Shown one piece after another: positions 33,633 to 41,636 of a stretch of DNA of 64,000 nucleotides. Both the position numbers and the translations under genes were made by a program. The notes beneath the pieces were generated by a model. It made no database searches and had not been told where the DNA came from. It saw only the letters and a program-made list of their open reading frames with translations. Position 1 is the stretch's first letter. Each line of letters starts with the position of its first letter. The DNA comes from CAYPHY01 sp964410625. GTDB taxonomy: Bacteria; Chloroflexota; Anaerolineae; Promineifilales; Promineifilaceae. The stretch covers positions 36,162 to 100,161 of the forward strand of contig CAYPHY010000012.1 of the NCBI GenBank assembly GCA_964410625.1, written 5' to 3'.

Positions 33633-35446
33633 ACAAGCGACTGCTTCATCGCCTGAATCTTGGCTTGGGCAGCGTCCCAGGCTTCGGCCTGGACCAGGTC
33701 TTCCAGTTCGCCCAGCCAATGTTCCAGCCCTGGGGCGGCCGACAGATAGTCAACGGCCGATGCACCCTGACTAAGTATACTATTGGCGACAATATTGTGG
33801 GCAATGAAACCCTTGCTTGGGACAATAAAACCATTGCTCTGAGCAGTCAAGCTACCAGTACTATAGTAACCAGACGCTAGTGGGTCATCGGTTGGCGGGT
33901 GCTCATCGGCCGCATAGTTGGCGGCAAGCTGGGCGCGGATCGTCGCCATGACGTCGGGCAAAACCACGATCTGCGCGGGGGTATTGGCGGCGATCTTCAT
34001 GATCCGTTCTTTTTCCAACGGCTTGATGCGCTCAATGGCAAAGACAATCAAGCCAACATCATGCAGATCAACCAGTTCCGGAATTTCCGTAGAACGGCCC
34101 AAAACCTGGAAACCGTTCAGCCGCACCCCCTGCTTGCGCGGCGCGTCATCCACCATGCCAACGACGGAGAATGCACGCCCCCACTCCGCATTGCGTAGCA
34201 GGTAGGCCGCCATCTGCCCCGCCTCGCCCGCGCCGATGATCAATACCCGTTCCCCCAAGACCGGCGTTTTGCCGCGCAGGGTGATCCAGTGCGTCCATAA
34301 ACCGGTGATGATCCGCATCCGGTAGCGCGTGGCGATAAAGCCTACCAACGCCACCACACCGACAACGATGATCAATCCCGGTGGCAGCAGGCGATAGCCC
34401 AAATATGGCACGCGAATATCACGCGGCTGCCAGAATTGATTGAGCGCCAGCAAGACAAAAGTGGTCAGGGCGGTGGAAAGGCCGAGCAGGAAAGCATCGT
34501 TGGTGTTGGCCTTTGACCAGACGATGCGGCCGACACCCAACAAGCCATTCACCAAACTGAAAACAACCGCAATCGAAGCCGCCACGCCAATCGCCAGACT
34601 GGGGCCAAGCTCCAGCGGGCCGCTGCCGCGCCAGAGCACGCCGGTGACGGCGACGGCCGTAAACGCCGAAAGGCAATCGAGCATGAACCAGGAGAAGTAA
34701 CGGCTGATGAATCGCGCCAGCGGCCCCCAGAACAGTAAATGCTCCGGTACGCGGCGCGTCTTCAGTTGTGGCAACAAGGCCAGCACTGTCCAAAACAGTA
34801 CATCGAGGTCGGTCAGCAGCGAACGATGATGGACGTATAACAGGTCAAGGCGCAGCTTGCTCGGCAGCACCACACGCAAATACTCATCCACCACATTGCC
34901 GCTTTGCAGCAAGCGCTCCTCGTCACGATAGAGCACCGAGGCGGGACTGGTGATGCCAGGGCGGACAGAGAGCAATATCTCGCGTGTCTCAGTAGGCCAG
35001 TGATTGACAAACTCGCGGTCTTCGGGACGCGGCCCCACCAGGCTCATATCACCACGTAAGACATTCCACAATTGCGGTAGTTCATTCAGCTTCGTATCGC
35101 GCAGCCATTGGCCGAGGGCGGTGATGCGTGGGTCCCCCTGCCCTGTCACGCGCGGCCCCTGATAGCTGGTCGCGCTTTCATACATCGTGCGAAACTTGAG
35201 GATGCGGAACGGCCGTCCGTTGCGCCCCACGCGCTCTCCCCAGTAAAAAACCGGCCCTGGCGAATCGCGCTTGATCAGCACGCCAATAAAAACAAACACC
35301 GGCGAGAGGATAATCACGCCTAGCAAGGCAATCGAGAAATCCAACAGGCGACGGCCGACTTCATCCAGCCACCCACCCACATGGTTAAGGGCATATCTCG
35401 CTTTGGTTCTTCTACGTGGTAGTTCGGTTGCTGCGATTCTACTCAT
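33620..35446 (-). CDS. Initiating sugar transferase fused N-terminal to a WbpM-like NAD-binding membrane domain (permuted order)
   Basis: 608 aa. Residues 30-235 are a polyprenyl-phosphate sugar-1-phosphate transferase: RRLLDFSIALLGVIILSP, KFRTMYESA, NELPQLWNVLRGDMSLVGPRPEDREF near 132. In WbaP-type enzymes the membrane bundle and nucleotide-binding domain come first. Here they follow: four helices at about 250-385 and a Rossmann domain near 402 (VLIIGAGEAGQMAAYLL). No dehydratase catalytic motif is present. It would transfer a phospho-sugar to undecaprenyl phosphate, starting the repeat unit of the exopolysaccharide. Confidence 0.88.
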   Translation of the reverse strand: MSRIAATELPRRRTKARYALNHVGGWLDEVGRRLLDFSIALLGVIILSPVFVFIGVLIKRDSPGPVFYWGERVGRNGRPFRILKFRTMYESATSYQGPRVTGQGDPRITALGQWLRDTKLNELPQLWNVLRGDMSLVGPRPEDREFVNHWPTETREILLSVRPGITSPASVLYRDEERLLQSGNVVDEYLRVVLPSKLRLDLLYVHHRSLLTDLDVLFWTVLALLPQLKTRRVPEHLLFWGPLARFISRYFSWFMLDCLSAFTAVAVTGVLWRGSGPLELGPSLAIGVAASIAVVFSLVNGLLGVGRIVWSKANTNDAFLLGLSTALTTFVLLALNQFWQPRDIRVPYLGYRLLPPGLIIVVGVVALVGFIATRYRMRIITGLWTHWITLRGKTPVLGERVLIIGAGEAGQMAAYLLRNAEWGRAFSVVGMVDDAPRKQGVRLNGFQVLGRSTEIPELVDLHDVGLIVFAIERIKPLEKERIMKIAANTPAQIVVLPDVMATIRAQLAANYAADEHPPTDDPLASGYYSTGSLTAQSNGFIVPSKGFIAHNIVANSILSQGASAVDYLSAAPGLEHWLGELEDLVQAEAWDAAQAKIQAMKQSLVASD

Positions 35447-35466
35447 GGTTCTACCAGTACGGACGC

Positions 35467-35541
35467 TTAATCTCTCACTCTCTTAGTCTCTCAATCTCGC
35501 AGAGGCCAGGAGACTAAGAGATTGAGAGACTGGGAGACTTG
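35467..35541. repeat. AGTCTCTCAATCTC / GAGATTGAGAGACT inverted repeat
   Basis: Arms flank GCAGAGGCCAG; belongs to the GGAGATTGG family. In the spacer upstream of the sugar transferase. Confidence 0.85.
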
Positions 35542-35585
35542 CTTCCAATACAACTCTATTGTTTATACCAATACGCTTACGTTAC

Positions 35586-36380
35586 TTAGTTCGGTCGGAT
35601 AGCGACCAAATAGTGCGAATTAAACAGTCGCAATTTTTCGAGAAGCAAGGCCCCTGTCCACGACACCGGAACGACTCGTCGGGCCAGAGGAGGGGCCAGG
35701 GTAATTCGCTGAAACGAATAATCACTCTCAGGAAAGAACTGCCGTATCTGCTGCGGCCGAATGCCCCACGTTTCCTTGTTCTTGGGGTTCAACCAGAAGT
35801 CATACCAGACAATCAGCCCTCCTGGCCGGACCACCCGCCTTACTTCCTGCGCCACAGTATAACAAACAGAACGGGATAAAATCGATGAAAACACCGTGAA
35901 TTGTAAGAGAATATCAAATGAATTGTCGGGGTAGGGCAATTGGCGGCCGTCGGCGCAAGTCAGCGCTACATTGGGCAATAGTTGCCGCGCCTGGTTGATG
36001 CGCGTCGCCAGCAGGTCGGTTCCATGCAGCCGCGACGGGCTGGCTCCGGCGGCCAATAGCTCCAACAACACACCGCCCGCGCCACAACCCAGCTCCAAAA
36101 TATCCTTATCCGCCAGCGGTAACATCCCCTCTTGCTTCAGCAACTTCATCACATCGCGCTGCCGTTGCTGGATGGTAAAGAGATAAGCCGGATTGGAGAG
36201 CGAATACAAATCACTCCCCGCCAACCGCTGCTCCCGCGCGTCATACGTCTGTTGGATACCCGTCCGTAGCGACAATCCTCCGGATTGTCCAAGCAAGCCT
36301 GCTTGCTCCAGCAAGTTCCATTGCTCTGGAAACTCGGACAATCCTCCGGATTGTCCTACACCATTATCCACTAACTTCAT
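35586..36380 (-). CDS. SAM-dependent methyltransferase with repeat-encoded N-terminus
   Basis: 264 aa. SAM motif ILELGCGAGGVLLELLAAG near 93-111, later FDILLQFTVFSSIL and RRVVRPGGLIVWYDF, a Methyltransf_11/25 pattern. The first 40 residues (GQSGGLSEFPEQWNLLEQ and again GQSGGLS) are encoded by an ACAATCCTCCGGATTGT palindrome repeat and are unlikely to be part of the fold; a start at an internal codon is possible. The 5' end overlaps the beta-helix gene by 17 bp. It methylates an unknown glycan or lipid in the EPS locus. Confidence 0.85.
   Translation of the reverse strand: MKLVDNGVGQSGGLSEFPEQWNLLEQAGLLGQSGGLSLRTGIQQTYDAREQRLAGSDLYSLSNPAYLFTIQQRQRDVMKLLKQEGMLPLADKDILELGCGAGGVLLELLAAGASPSRLHGTDLLATRINQARQLLPNVALTCADGRQLPYPDNSFDILLQFTVFSSILSRSVCYTVAQEVRRVVRPGGLIVWYDFWLNPKNKETWGIRPQQIRQFFPESDYSFQRITLAPPLARRVVPVSWTGALLLEKLRLFNSHYLVAIRPN
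36271..36356. repeat. Paired GACAATCCTCCGGATTGTC palindromes inside a gene
   Basis: Two 19-21 bp palindromes at 36271-36289 and 36336-36356 surround a CAAGCAAGCCTGCTTGCTC tract. All of it is translated in frame. Same family as 60056-60112. Confidence 0.85.
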
Positions 36381-38307
36381 TCCACGCTCCTTGCTGCGGG
36401 TTATAGTTCAACCTTATTTGCTGTCCGGCCGCTACCTGGCGCGGAGTGGCGATATTGCCACCGCCAACCAGGTTGAAACCGGTCAGCGCCTCCAGCGTCA
36501 CCGTCCCGCCGAACAAAGGGTTGGACAGGCCATCGGCCGTCCACCAGTGAATGTTGCTGATGTCGGCTGTGCCGTTGACCGGATAATTATCATAGTTGCT
36601 CGTCACCAGTATCGTTGCTCCGGCGACAATCGGCACCGGCGCAACGCCTGCCCTGGGGGCCAGTTGCCCCACAAACGGTGCGTTGCCCGGCTCTACCGTC
36701 AGAATGGGGCGCGTGGTCTGTAAATTACTGATCACATTGTTGCTGCCCACTATTTTATTGCTCCACGTCCGCTCCCCGTCCACCTGCATGTGAAAGAGGC
36801 TGCCGCCGCTGATGCTCTGGAAATAATTGCCGACGACTTCCAGCCGCGCCTCGGCCGACGGCCCGGTATCGGAGGTTGTGCCAAAGATGACCGCGCGATC
36901 GCCGACGAAGCGGCCGATAAAACGGCAACGCTCCAACCGAATCTGTCCATCGCTCGCTTCAATCCCAATCGCCTGCGAGTTGATGTCCGGGCGGCTATAG
37001 AAGAGGGAGTTGATGACGTTATAACGGTTGGCGGCCGCGCCCCCCATCGTAATCGTCGCCCCGGAAATGGCACGGTTATAGAACTGGCAATTCTCAATCA
37101 ACACCTCAATTCCCTCCAGCCGCAAATCAATCATCGGCAGCGAGGAGGCCTTGGGCGCAAAGATGCAGTTGCGAATCTCCGCCCGCCAGGGGGCGTTGCT
37201 ATAGGCACTGATGAAGGTCTGTCCCGTCTGCGGGTTTAGCGGCGTGGTGAAATAGCAACCATCAATCAGGATGTCGGAGCGAATTTGCACCGACGGCCGC
37301 CCCTCAAAGAGGCAGTTCCGCACCTCGACGCGCACGGCCGTGTTCACCCGGTCCTGAGTGATGATGCCGCGGCCGTTGCGCGACCCAAACCAGCAGCCGA
37401 TAAACCGCTGGTAATCGGGGTCGCCACCCACCGTCGAACCCTGGAACTGCCACGCCCAGTCCGTCGCCCCATCAAAGCGGCAATTCTCGACATGCACGGA
37501 GTTGTGGGGATGGCAATAGACAAGATGGGAGTCGCTGTTGTCATGGCAATAGCAGTTGTACATGTGCAACCGCTTGTGGCCGTTTTCGGCCGCCCAGAAA
37601 GCGACGCAATAACGGAAACCCGCACTCAAATCACAGGCACGCAGTGTCAGAAACAGCTCTCCCGAACTGTCGAGGTCTGGCCCTGACGACGGGACATAGA
37701 CGCAGTTGGAGAAGCCGGCCACATTCACGCGTTCCAGCACCGCCACATGAGCGGCCGGGCCGGGGACGAAGTGGATGCCGTTGATTTCATACTCCACCGG
37801 ATGCTGCAACTCGTCCAGCCCCACGTCGCTCATCGTGAAGTTGACGCCGTTCTTGACCTGAATACCGGCGTAGATATTGGCGGGAACCGGCCCGCTGACC
37901 TCAAATTGCAAGCGGGATTGGCTGCGGCCGTCGCCGATTATCGTCAAATTACCGCCCACTTCCAGTTGCTTAAACTCAGAGTTGAGGACAACACGATAGA
38001 ATTGCGCCGCCGCCGGGATATACAGCGGCCGTCCCTGCGCCACCGCGTCGTTGATCGCCGTCTGAAACGCAGCTCGGTTATCCGTCAAGCCATTGCCCAC
38101 CGCGTTGTATGGAGAGGCGGTGACGTTGACCACATTGCCGCCCTGCGCGAGATGGCGTAACGCTCGTGCGTTGGGAACAGCCAGCCCAGCAAAGGCCGCG
38201 CCGCCAAAAACGGCCGCTGCCCCTTGCACAAACCGTCGCCGCGAGATGGTTTCGGCGGCCGTTGCCCCCGCGTGTTGGTCCGTTTGTTGATTATCGTTAA
38301 ACTTCAT
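36364..38307 (-). CDS. Tat-exported right-handed beta-helix protein (pectate lyase superfamily)
   Basis: 647 aa from ATG 38307. The twin-arginine motif SRRRFV lies at 22-27 with the hydrophobic stretch AAVFGGAAFAGLAV, so it leaves the cell by Tat. A Pfam-type end-loop segment VVNVTASPYNAVGNGLTDNRAAF starts the beta-helix, followed by repeated short strands with Asn/Cys ladders (GCWFGSRNGRG, VEVRNCLFEGRPSV, IEVLIENCQFYNR). The C-terminal part (about 545-645) is a separate beta domain. It could cleave or modify the exported polysaccharide, but no lyase catalytic Arg/Lys pattern is certain. Gene order places it within the EPS locus. Confidence 0.85.
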   Translation of the reverse strand: MKFNDNQQTDQHAGATAAETISRRRFVQGAAAVFGGAAFAGLAVPNARALRHLAQGGNVVNVTASPYNAVGNGLTDNRAAFQTAINDAVAQGRPLYIPAAAQFYRVVLNSEFKQLEVGGNLTIIGDGRSQSRLQFEVSGPVPANIYAGIQVKNGVNFTMSDVGLDELQHPVEYEINGIHFVPGPAAHVAVLERVNVAGFSNCVYVPSSGPDLDSSGELFLTLRACDLSAGFRYCVAFWAAENGHKRLHMYNCYCHDNSDSHLVYCHPHNSVHVENCRFDGATDWAWQFQGSTVGGDPDYQRFIGCWFGSRNGRGIITQDRVNTAVRVEVRNCLFEGRPSVQIRSDILIDGCYFTTPLNPQTGQTFISAYSNAPWRAEIRNCIFAPKASSLPMIDLRLEGIEVLIENCQFYNRAISGATITMGGAAANRYNVINSLFYSRPDINSQAIGIEASDGQIRLERCRFIGRFVGDRAVIFGTTSDTGPSAEARLEVVGNYFQSISGGSLFHMQVDGERTWSNKIVGSNNVISNLQTTRPILTVEPGNAPFVGQLAPRAGVAPVPIVAGATILVTSNYDNYPVNGTADISNIHWWTADGLSNPLFGGTVTLEALTGFNLVGGGNIATPRQVAAGQQIRLNYNPQQGAWNEVSG

Positions 38308-38417
38308 CTTGAATTGCCTTCCCAACCACGAGCGTTGAAACGCCCGGCTGATACACAAAACCTGTTGAAAACAGGTTGACGGCCATATTGTTGCCCCACC
38401 GATCACGGATTACCGCT

Positions 38418-38460
38418 AACCGATTACTGCCTACTGTCCACTGCCTACTGCCAACTGCTT
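38418..38460. repeat. ACTGCCTACTGTCCACTGCC heptameric repeat
   Basis: CAGTAGG/CAGTGGA family. It encodes the last residues of the downstream GT2 protein (QLAVGSGQ, stop). Confidence 0.8.
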
Positions 38461-39459
38461 ACGCTCTCTCCCTCCCCAGCGTGGCGCAAAGCGAGCCAGC
38501 CCGTTCAAAAACCCCAGCCCATAGCTAAGATGGAGGATCGGGTGGATCAGTAAAAGCTGGGGGACCAAATGCCAGCCATGTTTTCGGCCGAGGGAGAAGG
38601 ATGCCAGCAGATCGGCCGCCAGATAAGCGAGGACAATCCCTAACAGCAACCAACGGGCGATGGGAATAAAGAGGCTGAAAAATAGGGACCCTACGAGACT
38701 AAGGACAAGAGCCAGCGGCACAAATTGTCGCCAGCGCATCTGGCGCGGGTGCTTTTGCATCACGCGCACCTTCCAAAAGCCATACTGGTAATATTGCCGC
38801 CAGAGCGAACGCAGCGAACTGCGGCTGTAGTAACGCGAACGGATGTCGGGCGAGAGCAAGATCTTGCCCCCTGCTTTCAGCAAGCGGTAGTTGTACTCAT
38901 CATCCTGGTTACGCACCAACTCCTCATCGTAGAGGCCAATCTTCTGGATAGTCTCGCGTGTGTAGGCGGGGAAGGCTACCGTCTCGACCAGCATCGGCCG
39001 ATCCTTAATCGTCCGAAAGGCGGAACCACCAACGCCAAACCAGGAACTCATCGCCAGGGCAATCGCTTGGGCGGCGGCCGTTTCCCCCACCGTCTCAATC
39101 GGCCCGCCCACGCCGTCCACCGCGTCTTGCTGCAAATGGTCGACGCAGCGACGCACATAGTCAGGGGCGATCTCGCAATGGCCGTCCACGCGAACGATGA
39201 TCTCTCCCTTTGCCCGCCGTAGCCCGATGTTCATCGCCGGCGGCACGATTCGCTTTGGGTTATCCACCAGATATAGGTTCGGGTAGCTGGCTTGCAAGGA
39301 GATGATGTACTCGCGCGTACCATCGTCAGACATCCCATCTACCACGATGATCTCCATCTGGTCGGCCGGATAGTCCTGCGCCAGCACAGCCCCCAAACTA
39401 CGTTCAATATAAGCCGCTTCATTGCGGACAGGCATAATCACGGTAACAAAAGCCATCAT
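38431..39459 (-). CDS. Glycosyltransferase family 2 (ExoA/succinoglycan-like)
   Basis: 342 aa. GT-A core: FVTVIMPVRNEAAYIERSL, IIVVDGMSDDGT, the DxD-type VRVDGHCEIAPDYV, then the acceptor region VRNQDDEYNYRLLKAGG and two C-terminal helices (LALVLSLVGSLFFSLFI, LLLGIVLAYLAADLL). Membrane-associated, adds a sugar to the lipid-linked unit. The C-terminal tail KQLAVGSGQ is encoded by a dispersed repeat. Start ATG 39459 with a following second ATG. Confidence 0.9.
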   Translation of the reverse strand: MMAFVTVIMPVRNEAAYIERSLGAVLAQDYPADQMEIIVVDGMSDDGTREYIISLQASYPNLYLVDNPKRIVPPAMNIGLRRAKGEIIVRVDGHCEIAPDYVRRCVDHLQQDAVDGVGGPIETVGETAAAQAIALAMSSWFGVGGSAFRTIKDRPMLVETVAFPAYTRETIQKIGLYDEELVRNQDDEYNYRLLKAGGKILLSPDIRSRYYSRSSLRSLWRQYYQYGFWKVRVMQKHPRQMRWRQFVPLALVLSLVGSLFFSLFIPIARWLLLGIVLAYLAADLLASFSLGRKHGWHLVPQLLLIHPILHLSYGLGFLNGLARFAPRWGGRERKQLAVGSGQ

Positions 39460-39520
39460 TAGTACTCATTACTCAAAGTTGTGGACTTACTCATCACTCA
39501 CGTTACTATTTAGAGAAAAT

Positions 39521-39575
39521 CCGCGCAATCTGCGTGCAATTCTTATTGCCCATCCGCGTCATCCGCGTAACTATT
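39521..39575. repeat. CCGCGCAATCTGCGTGCAAT repeat
   Basis: Inverted near-copy (33 bp, one mismatch) of 2798-2830. It lies upstream of the plus-strand methyltransferase, in the spacer of divergent genes. Confidence 0.85.
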
Positions 39576-39603
39576 TTCACCGGAGACATTTTGGTTTAGT
39601 GCT

Positions 39604-40335
39604 ATGACCCCTTATGAGTTAGCCCACCTCGCTGTCGCGCCATTTTTGCCCGTGCTATATAGCAAAGCCCGGCACGAAATTAAAGCATTGCTGGCCGCCG
39701 GTAATGCCCATCCTGCACAAGTGCTGGATGTGGGCGGCCGTAAATCTCCCTACACCATCGGCCTTCCGGCGGAAATCACGCTGCTCGACATTCCACGCCA
39801 GACGGAGACACAAAAGCAGCTCCACCTCGGTGTCAATAATGAATTGTTAAAGCAGGTCGGCCGCCGCCGCAGCAATATCGTGGACATTGTGTTGCAAGAC
39901 ATGACGCAATGCACGCTCCCCTCGGAATCATTCGATGGCGTGATCTGTGTGGAGGTCATTGAGCATGTGGCGGCCGATGACGCCTTCGTGTCCCAAATCG
40001 CTCGCGTCTTGAAGCCCGGTGGGTGGCTCTATCTGACGACGCCCAATGGCGACTATCTGCGGAATGAAGGGGCGCAACGCAACCCCGACCACGTGCGCCA
40101 CTACCGGCGGGCGGAGTTGGCGCGGTTGTTGTCGCGTTACTTCCATGACACGCAAGTCACCTGGGGCGTCCACACCGGCCGACGGCGCGTGCGTGGCTTG
40201 CGAAGCCTCTCCTGGCGACGGCCGTTGCCCACCCTCAATGCGATGGTCAGCAATCTGCTGAGCCACATCGAGTCGCGCGGGCTTGACGACCACGCCCAGC
40301 GCACGGCCCATCTGTTCGCCGTAGCGTGCAAGTAG
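39604..40335 (+). CDS. SAM-dependent methyltransferase (only plus-strand gene of the EPS locus)
   Basis: 243 aa. VLDVGGRKSPYTIGL (44-58) is a relaxed motif I. Later CVEVIEHVAADDAFVSQIARVLKPGGWLYLTTPNGDYL is typical of Methyltransf_11. Its 3' third overlaps the C-terminal frame of the convergent GT-C gene by 408 bp. The methyltransferase end (HLFAVACK) looks natural, so the overlap probably belongs to the other gene. No strong ribosome site precedes the ATG. Substrate unknown. Confidence 0.85.
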   Translation: MTPYELAHLAVAPFLPVLYSKARHEIKALLAAGNAHPAQVLDVGGRKSPYTIGLPAEITLLDIPRQTETQKQLHLGVNNELLKQVGRRRSNIVDIVLQDMTQCTLPSESFDGVICVEVIEHVAADDAFVSQIARVLKPGGWLYLTTPNGDYLRNEGAQRNPDHVRHYRRAELARLLSRYFHDTQVTWGVHTGRRRVRGLRSLSWRRPLPTLNAMVSNLLSHIESRGLDDHAQRTAHLFAVACK

Positions 40336-41547
40336 CCACGCGGCCGCACCGGGAAGCAGGACCATCAGCAGCCCCATCGCCGGAAGCATGTAGCGCAACA
40401 ACGGCACCACCGTCACCGTCATCGCCCAGAAATAGACCACAACCAACCACATCCCGGCCGTGAAGGGGCGCAAGTTACCCTTCTGCCGCCAGGCATAGAC
40501 GCTTCCGACGAGAATCACGCCAAGATAGAGGATTTGCAGGGCAATTGTCGGCGTCTCGAAGCGGCGGCTGTCAATGCCATACCAGCTACGGCTGAGCTTG
40601 ATCCAACCCAGCTTGAGCATCGCCACGGGATCATGCCGTGCTTCTTCGAGAATCACCGCCGCCGTCGCGCCCAATGACTCCATCTGCGGCCGTCGCTCCT
40701 GGAAACGCCACATCAACGCCTCGACATCGGCCGCCACCGGCACTTCCAACCGGTAATCCTTCGGCACTGCCAGAAAGGTCAGCCCATCATGGATCGTCAC
40801 CGTCCCGCCGGAGCTAAGGGGGATAATCTCCCCCGTCTGCGCGTAGGCCAGCGCCTCCCAGGGGGCCACTACGAGCAGATTGCCAAGCAAAACCAACGCC
40901 GGTAAGACGAGCCGCGCTGTCCACCCTTGCCGCTGAATAAAGAGAAATGCCGACAACGCCAACACCATGCCCAATCCTAATGCCGCCGGGCGGATCAACA
41001 TCGCCCCTCCGGCCACCGCCCCTGCCGCCAAGTAGAGCCACCCACTTCGCGGCGAGCGCAACACCCCCCGCCACAGCAGATAAACGGCGGCCAACAAAAA
41101 GGGCGTAAAAGCGACCTCGCTATTGGGCTGCTTCATCAGGTAGAGGCCAAAGGGGTAGGTCATCCAGGCAACGGCCGCCAGCAGCGACAGGTTACGCGAC
41201 CAGACCAATCGCGCCAGGGCATAGACGAGAACAGCCGACAACCCCGCGCAAATAAAGCGAAAGGCATGGATCGCCAGCGCATCCGCCACGCCGGTTATTC
41301 CCGCTAGCCCAAAGACCCCGGCCAGCAAGAGCGAAAACCCCGGCGGATAGCGCGTCGCCAGTTGACCCTGATCATCAACGATACCCTGCCCGGCGAGGAT
41401 GTTCCGCGCCACCGGCTCATAGACCAGCGAATAGTCGGTGCTTTCGTTCTCGCGAAGCTCGGCCGGTAACACCGCCCAAAACAACGCCGTCACCCCCACC
41501 GCCAGGGCGAATATGAGAAGTAGAATGGTAATCTCTTTACGTTGCAT
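39928..41547 (-). CDS. Glycosyltransferase family 39-like (GT-C) membrane protein with antisense C-terminal extension
   Basis: 539 aa as an open frame. Real GT-C features end near residue 405: N-terminal helix, NESTDYSLVYEPVARNILAGQG (acidic loop), PNSEVAFTPFLLAAVYLLWRG, LIRPAALGLGMVLAL and later helices ending with MLPAMGLLMVLLPGAAAWLLARYG. The remaining 136 residues are the antisense of the methyltransferase gene and look non-natural (RPSPGEASQATHAPSAGVD). A lost stop or frameshift near 40335 is likely. It transfers sugars from a polyprenyl-phosphate donor. Confidence 0.8.
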   Translation of the reverse strand: MQRKEITILLLIFALAVGVTALFWAVLPAELRENESTDYSLVYEPVARNILAGQGIVDDQGQLATRYPPGFSLLLAGVFGLAGITGVADALAIHAFRFICAGLSAVLVYALARLVWSRNLSLLAAVAWMTYPFGLYLMKQPNSEVAFTPFLLAAVYLLWRGVLRSPRSGWLYLAAGAVAGGAMLIRPAALGLGMVLALSAFLFIQRQGWTARLVLPALVLLGNLLVVAPWEALAYAQTGEIIPLSSGGTVTIHDGLTFLAVPKDYRLEVPVAADVEALMWRFQERRPQMESLGATAAVILEEARHDPVAMLKLGWIKLSRSWYGIDSRRFETPTIALQILYLGVILVGSVYAWRQKGNLRPFTAGMWLVVVYFWAMTVTVVPLLRYMLPAMGLLMVLLPGAAAWLLARYGEQMGRALGVVVKPARLDVAQQIADHRIEGGQRPSPGEASQATHAPSAGVDAPGDLRVMEVTRQQPRQLRPPVVAHVVGVALRPFIPQIVAIGRRQIEPPTGLQDASDLGHEGVIGRHMLNDLHTDHAIE

Positions 41548-41554
41548 AATATAT

Positions 41555-41616
41555 AGAAACCGGGTTTCTTAGCTCTTAATAGACAGAACGGCTTTCACGA
41601 TAGAAACCCGGTTTCT
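41555..41616. repeat. Two AGAAACCGGGTTTCT elements
   Basis: At 41555-41569 and 41602-41616, just after the start side of the GT-C gene. Together with 30442 and 44197-44229 they form a dispersed palindrome family. Confidence 0.8.
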
Positions 41617-41636
41617 AAACAAAAATCCGTGTCCGA

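Noticed and set aside
40046..40450. Several short frames near the GT-C/methyltransferase overlap
   Set aside because: Shadows of the two real genes.
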